From a candidate division TA06 bacterium DG_78 (GTDB taxonomy: Bacteria > Hydrothermota > Tepidihabitantia > SM23-42): a DNA stretch of 5,390 nt. Of this stretch, positions 1 to 5,390 are shown piece after piece; position 1 is the first letter of the stretch, and every line of letters begins with the position of its first letter. The notes under the pieces are model-generated. The model was not told where the DNA came from, made no database searches, and saw only the letters and a program-made list of their open reading frames with translations. The stretch spans positions 1 through 5,390 of the forward strand of contig LJNI01000157.1 in the NCBI GenBank assembly GCA_001303225.1, read 5' to 3'. The position numbers and the translations under genes are program-made.

Positions 1-805
1 CTTTGTTGAGTCTAATTTTATCAACAAGCCGCCTGACATACTTTGATTTATACATTTCATTTGTGACTGGATAACCCCGTTCATCGTGAATAGACCCGGT
101 AATGTATAATTTAAATCCATCGCCCGCCTTTGCCATTTTCGGGACGAGATCAGTATCTGGTTGAAATGGCAGATACTCCTCAGGAGGACCTTTATAAAAC
201 CTTCTCGGTTCAATTTCGATTTCATCTGCTGCTGGTATAACGACCTTCTCAGTCATATGACCTACGCATTCGTCAGACATGATCATAACAGGACATCGGT
301 ATTTTTCTGCTAGATTGAATGCCTTTATTGTATAGTCAAACATCTCCTGTGGAGAATCAGGAGAGAGAGCGATGAGCTCATAATCTCCGTGTGAACCCCA
401 CCGCGATTGCATCATATCTCCCTGACCTGTTTTCGTGGGAACTCCGGTAGACGGACCGCCACGCTGAATGTTGAGGAGGACAAATGGTGTCTCTAATGCA
501 GCACCCAATCCAATATTTTCCATCATCAGAGAATAGCCTGGGCCAGATGTAATCGTCATTGATTTAACACCAGCCCACGCAGCACCAACTACTGCGGCGA
601 TTGAACCGAGTTCATCTTCCATTTGAATAAATACAGCACCGGCTGGTGGCGCGACACGTGCAAACGCCTCTGCTGCTTCAGTCGAAGGCGTTATTGGATA
701 ACCACCGACAAATTTACACCCAGCTGCCAGAGCACCAAATCCAGATGCAACGTCGCCATCAATATAGTGTACACCGGTTCTCACATCCTTAGGGTTAGCC
801 TTCAC
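1..805 (-). CDS. korA: 2-oxoacid:ferredoxin oxidoreductase, second alpha subunit (KorA-like), 3' end cut by window
   Basis: An open frame runs without a stop from GTG 805 to the left edge (268 codons); the C-terminal domain is missing. It encodes a KorA-type alpha subunit, the partner of a TPP-binding beta subunit in CoA-dependent oxidative decarboxylation of 2-oxoacids with ferredoxin as acceptor (cytoplasmic). Visible motifs are AGCKFVGGYPITPSTE (about residues 28-43), QMEDE (61-65), TSGPG (86-90), QRGGPSTGVPT (114-124) and RWGSHGDYE (135-143). All are family-typical, including the Thr of YPITP. I chose GTG because AAAAGGAGG lies 9 nt upstream. An in-frame ATG at 829 would add eight residues, but its own codons would then contain that ribosome site, and it has none itself. 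The visible protein aligns along its length with the alpha subunit at 1782-2963, so the two are paralogues flanking one beta gene. Substrate (2-oxoglutarate or another 2-oxoacid) cannot be fixed from sequence. Confidence 0.93.
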   Translation of the reverse strand, partial: MKANPKDVRTGVHYIDGDVASGFGALAAGCKFVGGYPITPSTEAAEAFARVAPPAGAVFIQMEDELGSIAAVVGAAWAGVKSMTITSGPGYSLMMENIGLGAALETPFVLLNIQRGGPSTGVPTKTGQGDMMQSRWGSHGDYELIALSPDSPQEMFDYTIKAFNLAEKYRCPVMIMSDECVGHMTEKVVIPAADEIEIEPRRFYKGPPEEYLPFQPDTDLVPKMAKAGDGFKLYITGSIHDERGYPVTNEMYKSKYVRRLVDKIRLNK

Positions 806-911
806 CCTGTATGACCTCCTTTTAACCATTTATAATCTACAGTGCCTTCATAAAATTTACCATTATTTTTACTCTTTAGAACATATGTATAAATCAAAGA
901 TCTAACGAGGT
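806..911 (-). other. korB to second korA intergenic gap (106 nt)
   Basis: AT-rich spacer. It is much longer than the other gaps in the kor cluster (15 nt, and a 4-nt overlap). Apart from the ribosome site at its downstream end I see no GC-rich stem with a U-tract, so no intrinsic terminator. There is also no convincing promoter: TTGATT (892-897) has no -10-like hexamer at 16-18 nt, and TATAAA (829-834) has no -35 at the right distance. The second korA is therefore probably read through from korB, although a promoter for an alternative sigma factor cannot be excluded. Confidence 0.5.
815..823 (-). promoter_or_regulatory. Strong Shine-Dalgarno deciding the GTG start of the second korA
   Basis: AAAAGGAGG reads on the minus strand and is followed by 9 nt and then GTG at 805. 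It supports GTG over the in-frame ATG at 829, which lies upstream of this site and has no purine-rich sequence before it. Confidence 0.75.
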
Positions 912-1766
912 TCACTTTTTGGCTCCTTTGATCTGAGCGAGTCGCTCGGTATAGCGTTCCATGTAAGTGGGTCTCTCTCTATCAACAAATTTGCCAACGA
1001 TAATTTTGCCCTGGAATCCAATATCGAGATTCTTTGTATCTTCTCCATGTCGTATCTCTGAATTATCATGATAAAACTTCATCATATCGAGGCCATCTCC
1101 TAATCTATTGATTCTCGAGTAGTACTGGGCACATGGTGAAATAACCTCGATAACTGAAAAACCTTTCTTATGGAGTGCTTCAGTCATAGAATTACAGAGT
1201 CGTCGTATGTGGAGTGTCGTCCATCGTGCCACGTATACTGCACCTGAAGAATCTGCAAGGTAGGGAATATTGAATGGTGGTTCAACACACCCAAACGGAC
1301 ACGTTGTCGCGTAAGCCTTGAGTGGTGTTGTCGGTGCGACCTGACCTCCTGTCATTGCATAAATAAAATTATTCACACAGATGACGAGCATATCGATGTT
1401 CCTGCGGGCAGCATGAATAAAATGATTCCCACCAATCGCGATAAGATCTCCGTCACCAGAGAACACAACCACTTTTATATCAGGGTTGGCAGCTTTGATG
1501 CCAGTTGCAAAAGCAACTGCACGACCATGCGTGGTATGAAATGAGTCGAGTTTCACATAGCCTGCGACTCTTCCTGTACAGCCGATACCAGAAACAATGC
1601 TTACTTTATTGAGATCAATATTTGCTTTTTCAAGAGCAGCAGAGAATGCAGTAACCGCCAAACCGATTCCACAACCCGGACACCATATATGCGGTATCCT
1701 GTCCATACGGAGCACATCTTCCATCGGATGAATAACTTCTAATTTTGTAGATTCTAATGTCTCCAT
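912..1766 (-). CDS. korB: 2-oxoacid:ferredoxin oxidoreductase, beta subunit (TPP- and FeS-binding)
   Basis: 284 residues, full family length. The beta subunit binds thiamine pyrophosphate and one [4Fe-4S] cluster and carries out decarboxylation and electron transfer to ferredoxin, together with the alpha subunit. Visible elements are WCPGCG (Cys29 and Cys32), GIGCTG (Cys63) and ISPC (Cys212), which fit the four cluster ligands known in this family. The TPP/Mg site shows as GDGD (104-107), Asn114 and NNFIYAMTGGQ (132-142). HTTHGRA (77-83) is also family-typical. The ATG at 1766 lies 15 nt past the korA stop with AGGGGA upstream, so the genes are co-transcribed and probably co-translated. The commoner NY/IYGMTGG form of the Mg loop reads IYAMTGG here, a mild change. 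The KorB-type group is secure; 2-oxoglutarate specificity as opposed to another 2-oxoacid is inferred from overall resemblance only. Confidence 0.95.
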   Translation of the reverse strand: METLESTKLEVIHPMEDVLRMDRIPHIWCPGCGIGLAVTAFSAALEKANIDLNKVSIVSGIGCTGRVAGYVKLDSFHTTHGRAVAFATGIKAANPDIKVVVFSGDGDLIAIGGNHFIHAARRNIDMLVICVNNFIYAMTGGQVAPTTPLKAYATTCPFGCVEPPFNIPYLADSSGAVYVARWTTLHIRRLCNSMTEALHKKGFSVIEVISPCAQYYSRINRLGDGLDMMKFYHDNSEIRHGEDTKNLDIGFQGKIIVGKFVDRERPTYMERYTERLAQIKGAKK

Positions 1767-1781
1767 TAATAATTCCCCTAT

Positions 1782-2963
1782 TTACGTATATTCAATAATT
1801 CCGTCCCTCACTATGTTTTCTTGCATCGCCTGTGTAATCACAGCAAGTAAATCCTCAGTATGTTCCGCACCTTTTTCTCCGTGTGGTACGAAGATGACAT
1901 TAGCATACCCATGGCTACAGCGTTCGACTTCAAACACAACCTGTCCAAAATTCATCTCTGGTACAATTAATGCCTTCACCTTTTTTGCCAATTCAACCAC
2001 TCGTTTCTCAGGAAAGGGCCAGACCGTAACAAGTTTTAAACTACCTACTTTCATTCCAGACTTACGCGCCTGCGCCATTGCCTTGAGTGCAGCCCGTGTA
2101 GTACCTCCATAAGAAACAATAACCACCTCAGCATCTTCAGTGTTACTTTCCTGTACTTCAACAATGCTATCTGCATAATCACGGATTTTTCTCACCAATG
2201 GATGAACGTTGTATTCTTGGCATTCTTCATTCATAATCGGATAGCCACGATCATCATGGGTCAATCCAGTGACATGAAATCTGTAGCCTTTTCCTATGTC
2301 CACCATGCGTGGAACATAATTTTTATCTCGTTTAAAAGGCAGATAGCCATTGTGGGGACCGTCATAATATCTCCGTGGCTCAATGTGTATTTTCTCGAAT
2401 GGAGGAATAATGATTTCTTCTTTCACGTGCGCGACATATTCATCTGCCATCAGTGCTACTGGTATACGGTAACGCTCAGAAAAATTGAATGCCTTAATAG
2501 TATAATCAAACATATCCTGAGCTGAACTTGGTGAGAGTGCAACTATCTCATAATCACCGTGAGAACCCCACCGAGCTTGCATCATGTCTCCTTGAGATGG
2601 ACGGTTCGGCATACCCAGTGACGGTCCAACCCGTTGAATATCGACAATAACGCACGGTGTCTCTAACATAACACCGAGCCCAAGATGTTCCATCATGAGT
2701 GACAGTCCTGGACCCGATGTCACGGTCATCGACTTCTTCCCTGTCCATGATGCACCGAGGACTGCTGCAAGGGCTGAAATTTCATCTTCCATCTGGATAA
2801 AGGTGGCATCGACTTCTTTTGCGCGTTCAAGGAATCGCTCATATATCTCGAGTGCAGGTGCAATAGGATAACCCCCGAGAAACCGACAACCAGCTGCGAG
2901 GGCACCTTCAACACACGCATGATTGCCCATGAGCACATGAGAGCCTTGTACCACTGCCTTCAT
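1782..2963 (-). CDS. korA: 2-oxoacid:ferredoxin oxidoreductase, alpha subunit with altered YPITP motif
   Basis: 393 residues, complete. The N-terminal pyrimidine-binding domain (about 1-190) holds AGCRFLGGYPIAPALE (24-39), QMEDE (57-61), TSGPG (82-86), QRVGPSLGMP (110-119) and RWGSHGDYE (131-139). A C-terminal domain (about 275-385) has VSYGGTTRAA and VPEMNFGQVVFEVER, typical of the transketolase-C-like part of KorA. The start ATG overlaps the korD stop as ATGA, indicating translational coupling; korB follows after 15 nt. Odd points: the near-invariant Thr and Ser of YPITPS are Ala here (YPIAPA), and GGPSTGxPT is VGPSLGMPN. The equivalent Thr in pyruvate:ferredoxin oxidoreductase contacts the substrate carboxylate. 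The fold and complex membership are clear. The substrate may differ from that of the neighbouring alpha subunit at 1-805, which keeps both motifs. Confidence 0.94.
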   Translation of the reverse strand: MKAVVQGSHVLMGNHACVEGALAAGCRFLGGYPIAPALEIYERFLERAKEVDATFIQMEDEISALAAVLGASWTGKKSMTVTSGPGLSLMMEHLGLGVMLETPCVIVDIQRVGPSLGMPNRPSQGDMMQARWGSHGDYEIVALSPSSAQDMFDYTIKAFNFSERYRIPVALMADEYVAHVKEEIIIPPFEKIHIEPRRYYDGPHNGYLPFKRDKNYVPRMVDIGKGYRFHVTGLTHDDRGYPIMNEECQEYNVHPLVRKIRDYADSIVEVQESNTEDAEVVIVSYGGTTRAALKAMAQARKSGMKVGSLKLVTVWPFPEKRVVELAKKVKALIVPEMNFGQVVFEVERCSHGYANVIFVPHGEKGAEHTEDLLAVITQAMQENIVRDGIIEYT

Positions 2964-3256
2964 TGTTCTCCCTCTTTGGCCAATTCAGCGGTTTGTTCAT
3001 CTTCTTTCAATGTCACATAAATGGCGAATTCAGGGCAAAGCATTTCACACAGATGACACGCAACACAATCATCAGGCTTCTTAACGGTAGGAGGATGATA
3101 TCCCTTCACATTAAATTCTTCTGATAACTCTAAAACATCCTTGGGACAATATTCAACACAGAAACTACAACCTTTGCAGCGATCAGCAATAATATGAATT
3201 TCACCATTTGGTATTTTAATTTTATCTGCATCGAATGGTTTTCTCCAGAATTTCAT
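2960..3256 (-). CDS. korD: 2-oxoacid:ferredoxin oxidoreductase, ferredoxin-like delta subunit (two 4Fe-4S)
   Basis: 98 residues. Two CxxCxxCxxxC(P) motifs are present, CKGCSFCVEYCP (Cys27, 30, 33, 37) and CVACHLCEMLCP (Cys64, 67, 70, 74), spaced as in bacterial-type two-[4Fe-4S] ferredoxin subunits. In KorDABC/VorDABC enzymes this subunit passes electrons from the beta-subunit cluster to free ferredoxin. ATG 3256 is preceded by GGGGAG at 5 nt. The stop overlaps the korA start by 4 nt (ATGA). It is the first gene after a consensus promoter. A free-standing ferredoxin is the alternative, but the overlap with korA and the Kor-style N-terminus (positively charged, then a beta segment before the first cluster) favour the subunit assignment. 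Confidence 0.93.
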   Translation of the reverse strand: MKFWRKPFDADKIKIPNGEIHIIADRCKGCSFCVEYCPKDVLELSEEFNVKGYHPPTVKKPDDCVACHLCEMLCPEFAIYVTLKEDEQTAELAKEGEQ

Positions 3257-3274
3257 TTAAACTCCCCAGCTGTT

Positions 3275-3302
3275 ATTATAGCGAAAACTCTGAATATGTC
3301 AA
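3275..3302 (-). promoter_or_regulatory. Perfect sigma70-type promoter for the kor cluster
   Basis: Read on the minus strand, TTGACA (3297-3302) is followed by a 16-nt spacer and TATAAT (3275-3280). Both hexamers are full consensus. It lies in the 56-nt gap between the phoU stop and korD. The expected transcription start is near 3268, giving a leader of only about 12 nt that begins at or just before the GGGGAG ribosome site (3262-3267). The spacer is one short of the optimal 17. Prediction only; no operator or activator site is evident beside it. Confidence 0.75.
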
Positions 3303-3312
3303 TGATAACGTA

Positions 3313-3978
3313 TTATTTCTGTTCTTCGGCGTGGTGTTTGATAACCCGTGCTTGGGTTATATAGATAACATCCTCGCTAATATTTGTCGACAAATCAGCA
3401 ATCCGTTCGAGATTTTTGGCGACTGATATGTATTGAATCGCAGCACCGATTTTGTCCGGATCTTCGAGCATATAGGTAAGTTGTATCCTGATAGTTTCAT
3501 CTCTCATATTATCAACTGTACTATCCCTCTCACATACAGTTTGTGCCTTCACAGCATCATTATGGATAAAACTTTCGACACTGTCATTTAACATTTCCTT
3601 GACCATCTTTGCCATTGACCAAATATTAGCTACCGGACGAATGTGCGGTTGTTCAATGAGAAAATTGATACAATCTGCAATGTTGACTGCATGATCGCCC
3701 ATTCTCTCAAGATCATTAGTCATTTTGATTGCACCAATTAAAAATCTCAAGTCAGAACCAACTGGCTGATGGCGGGCGATAAGTTCGATACAAATATCTT
3801 CTATCTTTATTTCAAAAGTGTCTATCTGGTGGTCAATCTCGCGAATCGATGCCGCCATCTTAAGGTCTCTTTTTTTGAGTGCCTCTAATGATTTTGTAAT
3901 CGATTTTTCCACGAGAGTCGCCATCTCTAAAAGTTTTTTCTTGACATTCTGTAATTCATCATCAAAATGCCGATCCAT
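3313..3978 (-). CDS. phoU: Phosphate transport system accessory protein PhoU
   Basis: 221 residues from ATG 3978. PhoU is a cytoplasmic all-helical protein with two three-helix repeats that bind metal clusters. It damps Pst uptake and relays phosphate status to the PhoR-PhoB type sensor. The two repeats show as NDLERMGDHAVNIAD (E91, D95, N99) and NLERIADLSTNISED (E191, D195, N199), matching the ExxxDxxxN metal motifs. The N-terminus (DRHFDDEL) is the usual PhoU opening. I chose ATG 3978 over the in-frame ATG 3993 because AAGGAGG lies only 4-5 nt upstream of 3978, and the extra MEGGI would be encoded by that ribosome site. In repeat 2 the usual His after ExxxD (ADHATNI) is Leu, whereas repeat 1 keeps it. 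It follows pstB after a 174-nt structured gap, in the standard pstB-phoU order. Confidence 0.95.
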   Translation of the reverse strand: MDRHFDDELQNVKKKLLEMATLVEKSITKSLEALKKRDLKMAASIREIDHQIDTFEIKIEDICIELIARHQPVGSDLRFLIGAIKMTNDLERMGDHAVNIADCINFLIEQPHIRPVANIWSMAKMVKEMLNDSVESFIHNDAVKAQTVCERDSTVDNMRDETIRIQLTYMLEDPDKIGAAIQYISVAKNLERIADLSTNISEDVIYITQARVIKHHAEEQK

Positions 3979-3982
3979 TATT

Positions 3983-3989
3983 CCTCCTT
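3983..3989 (-). promoter_or_regulatory. phoU Shine-Dalgarno, directly abutting a hairpin
   Basis: AAGGAGG on the minus strand, 4 nt (AATA) before ATG 3978. One base (3990) separates it from the foot of the hairpin at 3991-4027, so the folded RNA would end immediately upstream of the ribosome site without covering it. Confidence 0.75.
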
Positions 3990-3990
3990 C

Positions 3991-4027
3991 CAATATTGTT
4001 CAAATCTTCGATTTGATTACAATATTG
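3991..4027 (-). repeat. Bulged AT-rich hairpin just upstream of phoU
   Basis: CAATATTGT (3991-3999) pairs perfectly with ACAATATTG (4019-4027), and TCAAATC (4000-4006) with GATTTGA (4010-4016). This leaves a 3-nt loop and a 2-nt bulge, for 16 base pairs in 37 nt. No U-tract follows on the transcript strand (GGAAGGAGG follows), so it is not an intrinsic terminator. A role in mRNA processing, in protecting the phoU end of the message, or in setting phoU expression is inference. Confidence 0.65.
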
Positions 4028-4030
4028 AGA

Positions 4031-4144
4031 ATACTTGATTTTTCTGGACATCCACCAACCTGTCCCGTAAGGATGGTGGATGGTAATGCACAACTTATCA
4101 TCCTCGGCATAACTCGAGGAAATTGAGCAGAAAAAATCAAGTAT
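4031..4144 (-). ncRNA. Candidate structured element in the pstB-phoU gap (closing stem plus two hairpins)
   Basis: The ends are near-perfect inverted repeats: 4031-4046 (ATACTTGATTTTTCTG) pairs with 4128-4144, with one extra A in the right arm. Inside are a 9-bp stem, CATCCACCA (4049-4057) with TGGTGGATG (4074-4082), extendable by CCT/AGG, and a 6-bp stem, TCCTCG (4101-4106) with CGAGGA (4115-4120). The three helices nest without conflict as a three-way junction on either strand. It resembles no riboswitch I recognise. Alternatives are a small non-autonomous inverted-repeat element (TA dinucleotides sit just outside CTTGATTTTT...AAAAAATCAAG, as for mariner/IS630 relatives) or a processing signal within the pst message. 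Strand is given as that of the surrounding operon. Confidence 0.5.
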
Positions 4145-4152
4145 ATCTTTTC

Positions 4153-4902
4153 TCATCCAAATCTTCCACTAATATACCCAAATGTTCGTTCATTGCTCGG
4201 ATTAGTGAAAATTTTCTTCGCCGAATTAAACTCGATAAGTTCTCCGAGAAGCATAAAACCAACCTCATCAGCAATTCGTGCCGCTTGTTGCATATTATGT
4301 GTCACAATAACGATTGTGTAATTCTTTTTCAGTTCGAGCATCAACTCTTCAATTTTACCGGTCGCAATTGGGTCCAGTGCTGAACATGGTTCGTCCATAA
4401 GGAGTATCTCTGGTTCGACTGCGAGAAGTCGAGCAATACAAAGCCGTTGCTGTTTTTCTGCAGAAAGAGTTAAGGCAAGTTTATGTAAATAATCTTTTGT
4501 ATCACCAAAGAGATCAACTGCTTTGAGCGAACGTTCAACAATGTCCTGTAATGTTCTCCTATCACTAATTCCCCATACTCGTGGACCATATGCGACGTTA
4601 TCAAAAATTGACAACGGAAATGCATTGGGCCGCTGAAACACCATACCGACCTTCTTGCGGAGCAAAATAAGGTCGCACACTGGCGAATATATGTCTTCAT
4701 CATCAACTAATACGCTCCCAGTAGTATTAACACCATCAATCAGATCATTCATGCGATTAAAGACACGCAGGAGTGTGGATTTTCCACATCCTGACGGTCC
4801 AATAATACCAGTAATTAAATTCTCCCTTACCCCTACGTTAATATTTTTGAGTGCTTGAAATTTATGATAATAGAGATTTAAGTTAGTCGTTTTAATTATC
4901 AT
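4153..4902 (-). CDS. pstB: Phosphate ABC transporter ATP-binding protein PstB, with non-consensus signature motif
   Basis: 249 residues, normal PstB length. It would energise phosphate import at the inner face of the membrane with PstA/PstC. Visible elements are the aromatic A-loop Tyr11-12, Walker [10 protein letters not shown] (35-43), Q-loop VFQRPNAFP (Gln90), AYGPR (104-108), Walker B with catalytic Glu LLMDEP (Glu171), D-loop SALDP and the switch His in [10 protein letters not shown] (His202). The PstB-specific C-terminus [18 protein letters not shown] is present. The ABC signature is altered: LSGGQ is LSAEK (146-150, bases 4453-4467), while the following QQRLCIAR is normal. The reading frame is otherwise intact, so this is not decay. 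The start overlaps the stop of the preceding pstB (ATGA), with GAGGA inside the upstream gene as ribosome site. It most likely pairs with the preceding PstB as a heterodimer. Confidence 0.94.
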   Translation of the reverse strand: MIIKTTNLNLYYHKFQALKNINVGVRENLITGIIGPSGCGKSTLLRVFNRMNDLIDGVNTTGSVLVDDEDIYSPVCDLILLRKKVGMVFQRPNAFPLSIFDNVAYGPRVWGISDRRTLQDIVERSLKAVDLFGDTKDYLHKLALTLSAEKQQRLCIARLLAVEPEILLMDEPCSALDPIATGKIEELMLELKKNYTIVIVTHNMQQAARIADEVGFMLLGELIEFNSAKKIFTNPSNERTFGYISGRFG

Positions 4903-5390
4903 CCAAATTTTCCTCGGATGTATTCATCAGTTCTCTTGTCGCTCGGACTGGTGAAAAGTTTTTCGGTCCGATCAATTTCTATGAGTTGACCAGAGAGAAA
5001 AAATGCAGTACGAGTAGCAAGTCGTGCTGCCTGTTTTGTATTATTGGTGACGAGGATGAATGTGTATTTCTCCATGAGTTCTAGCATCGTTGACTCAATT
5101 TTTGCCGTTGAAATTGGATCGAGACCTGAACAGGGTTCATCCATCATTATCACTTCTGGCTCCATTGCCAAGGTTCGGGCAATACATAACCGCTGCTGTT
5201 GTCCTCCAGAAAGCCGAGATGCTGATTCATCTAATCTTTCCTTTACTTCATCCCATAAATTTGCTGCCTTCAATGCACGAGAAACAACTTCATCCAGTAC
5301 TGATGCGGAGAATTTTTTATGAAGTTTTGGTCCATAGCTCATATTTTTGTAGATAGTACCTGGTAGTACAACGGGTGTCGCAAAGATTAA
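4899..5390 (-). CDS. pstB: Phosphate ABC transporter ATP-binding protein PstB, 5' end cut by window, lacking Q-loop Gln and switch His
   Basis: The frame is open to the right edge (163 codons visible); ATG 5342 is an internal Met, not the start, since coding similarity continues upstream. It corresponds to the PstB region from just before the Q-loop onward; Walker A lies outside the window. Seen: YGPK near the Q-loop, intact signature [13 protein letters not shown], Walker B with catalytic Glu VIMMDEP, D-loop SGLDP, and the PstB-like tail [21 protein letters not shown]. Two catalytic residues are replaced. The Q-loop reads [10 protein letters not shown] where PstB has VFQRPNPFPM (Gln to Ala, codon 5379-5381), and the switch loop reads [10 protein letters not shown] where PstB has [10 protein letters not shown] (His to Asn, codon 5043-5045). 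It overlaps the following pstB by 4 nt and is clearly its paralogue. Upstream neighbours, probably pstA/pstC/pstS, are not visible. Confidence 0.92.
   Translation of the reverse strand, partial: LIFATPVVLPGTIYKNMSYGPKLHKKFSASVLDEVVSRALKAANLWDEVKERLDESASRLSGGQQQRLCIARTLAMEPEVIMMDEPCSGLDPISTAKIESTMLELMEKYTFILVTNNTKQAARLATRTAFFLSGQLIEIDRTEKLFTSPSDKRTDEYIRGKFG

Noticed and set aside
829..834. TATAAA as the -10 of a promoter for the second korA
   Set aside because: The hexamer at the right distance upstream reads AATTTT, which has no resemblance to a -35 box.
841..867. Eight-codon minus-strand frame (ATG to TAG) in the korB to second korA spacer as a possible leader peptide
   Set aside because: It has no run of regulatory codons, no clear ribosome site and no attenuator stem after it.
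41..899. 15-nt inverted repeat, CTTTGATTTATACAT at 41-55 and its complement at 885-899
   Set aside because: One copy is inside korA coding sequence and the other in a spacer 830 nt away. The sequence is AT-rich, so a chance match is plausible, and no transposon or recombination feature accompanies it.
1813..2525. Plus-strand open frames opposite korA (also at 623-814, 3235-3426, 4123-4383, 4655-4858 and 5044-5356)
   Set aside because: They lie antisense to well-supported genes, show no family motifs, and are explained as coding-strand shadows.
3962..4156. Minus-strand 64-codon frame starting at the ATGA that overlaps the downstream pstB stop and ending inside phoU
   Set aside because: It is made of the inverted repeats of the structured element and overlaps the phoU start. 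Its composition (Trp-Trp, mixed charge) matches no family I know, and there is no clear ribosome site. The ATG is better explained as a duplication relic.
4899..5390. The upstream pstB as a decaying pseudogene, given the lost Gln and His
   Set aside because: The frame is intact to its overlap with the next gene. LSGGQ, Walker B, catalytic Glu and the PstB tail are conserved, and the substitutions complement those in the neighbouring PstB.

Overview
The window suggests an anaerobic bacterium of moderately low GC. The evidence is purine-rich Shine-Dalgarno sequences before several genes, a perfect TTGACA/TATAAT promoter, and ferredoxin-dependent 2-oxoacid metabolism next to a Pst phosphate-uptake operon. 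The lineage cannot be named from this sequence alone. Every gene I can support is on the minus strand, so biological order runs from high to low coordinates. The window cuts a gene at both ends.

Right part (5390 to 3313): the distal end of a pst operon. It holds the C-terminal two thirds of one PstB ATPase, a second complete PstB starting in a 4-nt ATGA overlap with it, a 174-nt gene-free gap, then phoU. The two PstB proteins are not simple copies. The first has lost the Q-loop Gln and the switch His but keeps LSGGQ. The second keeps Walker A, Q-loop, Walker B and switch His but has LSAEK instead of LSGGQ. In an ABC head-to-tail dimer all three losses fall in the same composite ATP site, which is what a heterodimeric PstB1-PstB2 with one consensus and one degenerate site would look like. 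The pstB-phoU gap contains two strong inverted-repeat structures: a closed three-way-junction-like fold of about 114 nt, and a bulged hairpin touching the phoU Shine-Dalgarno.

Left part (3302 to 1): a consensus sigma70-type promoter in the 56-nt phoU-korD gap starts a korD-korA-korB cluster. These encode a two-[4Fe-4S] ferredoxin subunit, an alpha subunit and a TPP-binding beta subunit of a 2-oxoacid:ferredoxin oxidoreductase. A second alpha-subunit gene follows and runs off the left edge. The first alpha subunit carries GYPIAP where the family, and the second alpha subunit, have GYPITP; that motif lies at the substrate pocket. The gamma subunit and any second beta subunit are not in the window.

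Together the genes would import phosphate under PhoU control and, from a separate transcription start, couple oxidative decarboxylation of 2-oxoacids (or the reverse reductive carboxylation) to ferredoxin. Nothing here shows a functional link between the two halves beyond adjacency.
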